Origin: Myxococcus qinghaiensis
Lineage (GTDB): Bacteria > Myxococcota > Myxococcia > Myxococcales > Myxococcaceae
Length of the DNA: 64,000 bases
Assembly (NCBI RefSeq): GCF_024198215.1
Contig: NZ_JAKCFA010000013.1
Location: forward strand, 124,001-188,000
Reading direction: 5' to 3'
A program made the translations under genes and the position numbers. The notes beneath the pieces were generated by a model that searched no databases, was not told where the DNA came from, and saw only the letters and a list, made by a program, of their open reading frames with translations. Of the stretch, positions 63,536 through 64,000 are shown piece by piece (the first letter of the stretch is position 1; each line of letters starts with the position of its first letter).

Positions 63536-64000
63536 ATGTCCCGTATCGCGAGCACCGAGGTCGTCACCCCCCAGTCCCTGTCCACCGAGCAGCGGCGACG
63601 CCTGACGGACGCGCTGTACGCCGTGCACCAGGAAATCTTCGAGGGAGTCGAGCGCGAGGGCTTCGCGAAGTACGTGGTGGACTCCACCGCCGAGCACACC
63701 TGGATTCAGCTCCACCGCAACGACGAGGGCACACTCGTCGGCTACTTCGCACTGCACGTCTTCGAGAAGCAACTGAACGGCGTGACGACGGCAGTGTTCC
63801 GCGCGGAGGCCGGCTCGCTGCGCGCCTACCGGGGTGGCAACACCAACACGCGCTTCGGGTTGTCCCTCATCCTCAGATATCTGCTCCGCCACCCGGGCCG
63901 CCCCGCGTACTACCTGGGCGCGCTGGTGCACCCGTCCAGCTATGCCCTGCTCGCGAAGTACTGCGACGAGCTGTGGCCGCGTCACGAACAGCCCGTGCCG
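63536..64000 (+). CDS. Protein of unknown function, N-terminal part (3' truncated by window edge)
   Basis: 155 codons visible from ATG 63536 to the last base, with no stop. It is soluble and mixed alpha/beta, with TEQRRRLTDALYAVHQEIFEGV, then strands GTLVGYFALHVFEKQLNG and TTAVFRAEAGSLRAYRGGNTN, and LILRYLLRHPGRPAYYLGALVHPSSYALLAKYC. The shape could be an acyltransferase (GNAT-like) fold, but no acetyl-CoA loop is clear. The remaining 3' part is outside the window. Confidence 0.55.
   Translation, partial: MSRIASTEVVTPQSLSTEQRRRLTDALYAVHQEIFEGVEREGFAKYVVDSTAEHTWIQLHRNDEGTLVGYFALHVFEKQLNGVTTAVFRAEAGSLRAYRGGNTNTRFGLSLILRYLLRHPGRPAYYLGALVHPSSYALLAKYCDELWPRHEQPVP

Overview
The window reads as myxobacterial chromosome, most likely family Myxococcaceae (Myxococcus/Corallococcus-like). 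GC is very high and strong third-position bias makes long false frames opposite most genes. Gene content fits: two sigma-54 activators, several lipoproteins, carboxypeptidase-regulatory-like repeat proteins, a lipoprotein toxin with immunity gene, and a Kdp operon under unusual regulators. The species cannot be fixed from sequence alone. I see no rRNA, tRNA, CRISPR array, transposase or phage gene.

Region 1 (1-6450): the 3' end of an AsmA-like gene, then a sulfide-oxidation locus. A type II sulfide:quinone oxidoreductase and a FisR-like sigma-54 activator form one unit. An ETHE1-like persulfide dioxygenase, a rhodanese with five 81-bp in-frame repeats and a TauE/SafE exporter follow. Both units begin with a good -24/-12 promoter preceded by GTTTC/GAAAC repeats and palindromes, so the activator probably drives both. 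The logical flow is sulfide to persulfide to sulfite to export.

Region 2 (6524-13625): formate-THF ligase, a chemotaxis receptor with no periplasmic domain, a saccharopine dehydrogenase-like reductase, twin PTS IIA genes, and two paralogous 121-residue membrane proteins.

Region 3 (13684-28904): an NtrC-type response regulator; a toxin/immunity pair (Tox-REase-5 lipoprotein and Imm52); a hemerythrin; then, on the minus strand, a porin, a 26-residue peptide, kdpF, kdpA, kdpB, kdpC, a stand-alone KdpD sensor half, and a separate histidine kinase. There is no KdpE. A 19-bp motif occurs upstream of both the NtrC-type regulator and the porin/kdp unit. This suggests that this regulator, with the histidine kinase, replaces KdpE.

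Region 4 (28926-44662): mostly metabolic and accessory genes. These include an ArsR/SRPBCC pair with a palindromic operator, a serine hydrolase, methyltransferases, a beta-helix lipoprotein, a cytochrome b/molybdoenzyme pair, a TacA/TacT-like toxin-antitoxin, an SPFH protein, a ferritin-like protein, and a coupled pair of dehalogenase-related proteins.

Region 5 (45051-64000): a tightly coupled four-gene operon (unknown 105-residue protein, membrane histidine kinase, isoprenoid-synthase-like protein, terpene/sterol-type methyltransferase); a small lipoprotein; and three giant paralogous membrane-anchored carboxypeptidase-regulatory-like proteins with matching extended -10 promoters. A SbcD/SbcC-like (YhaO/YhaN) pair sits between the first and second of these. 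The window ends inside a gene of unknown function.
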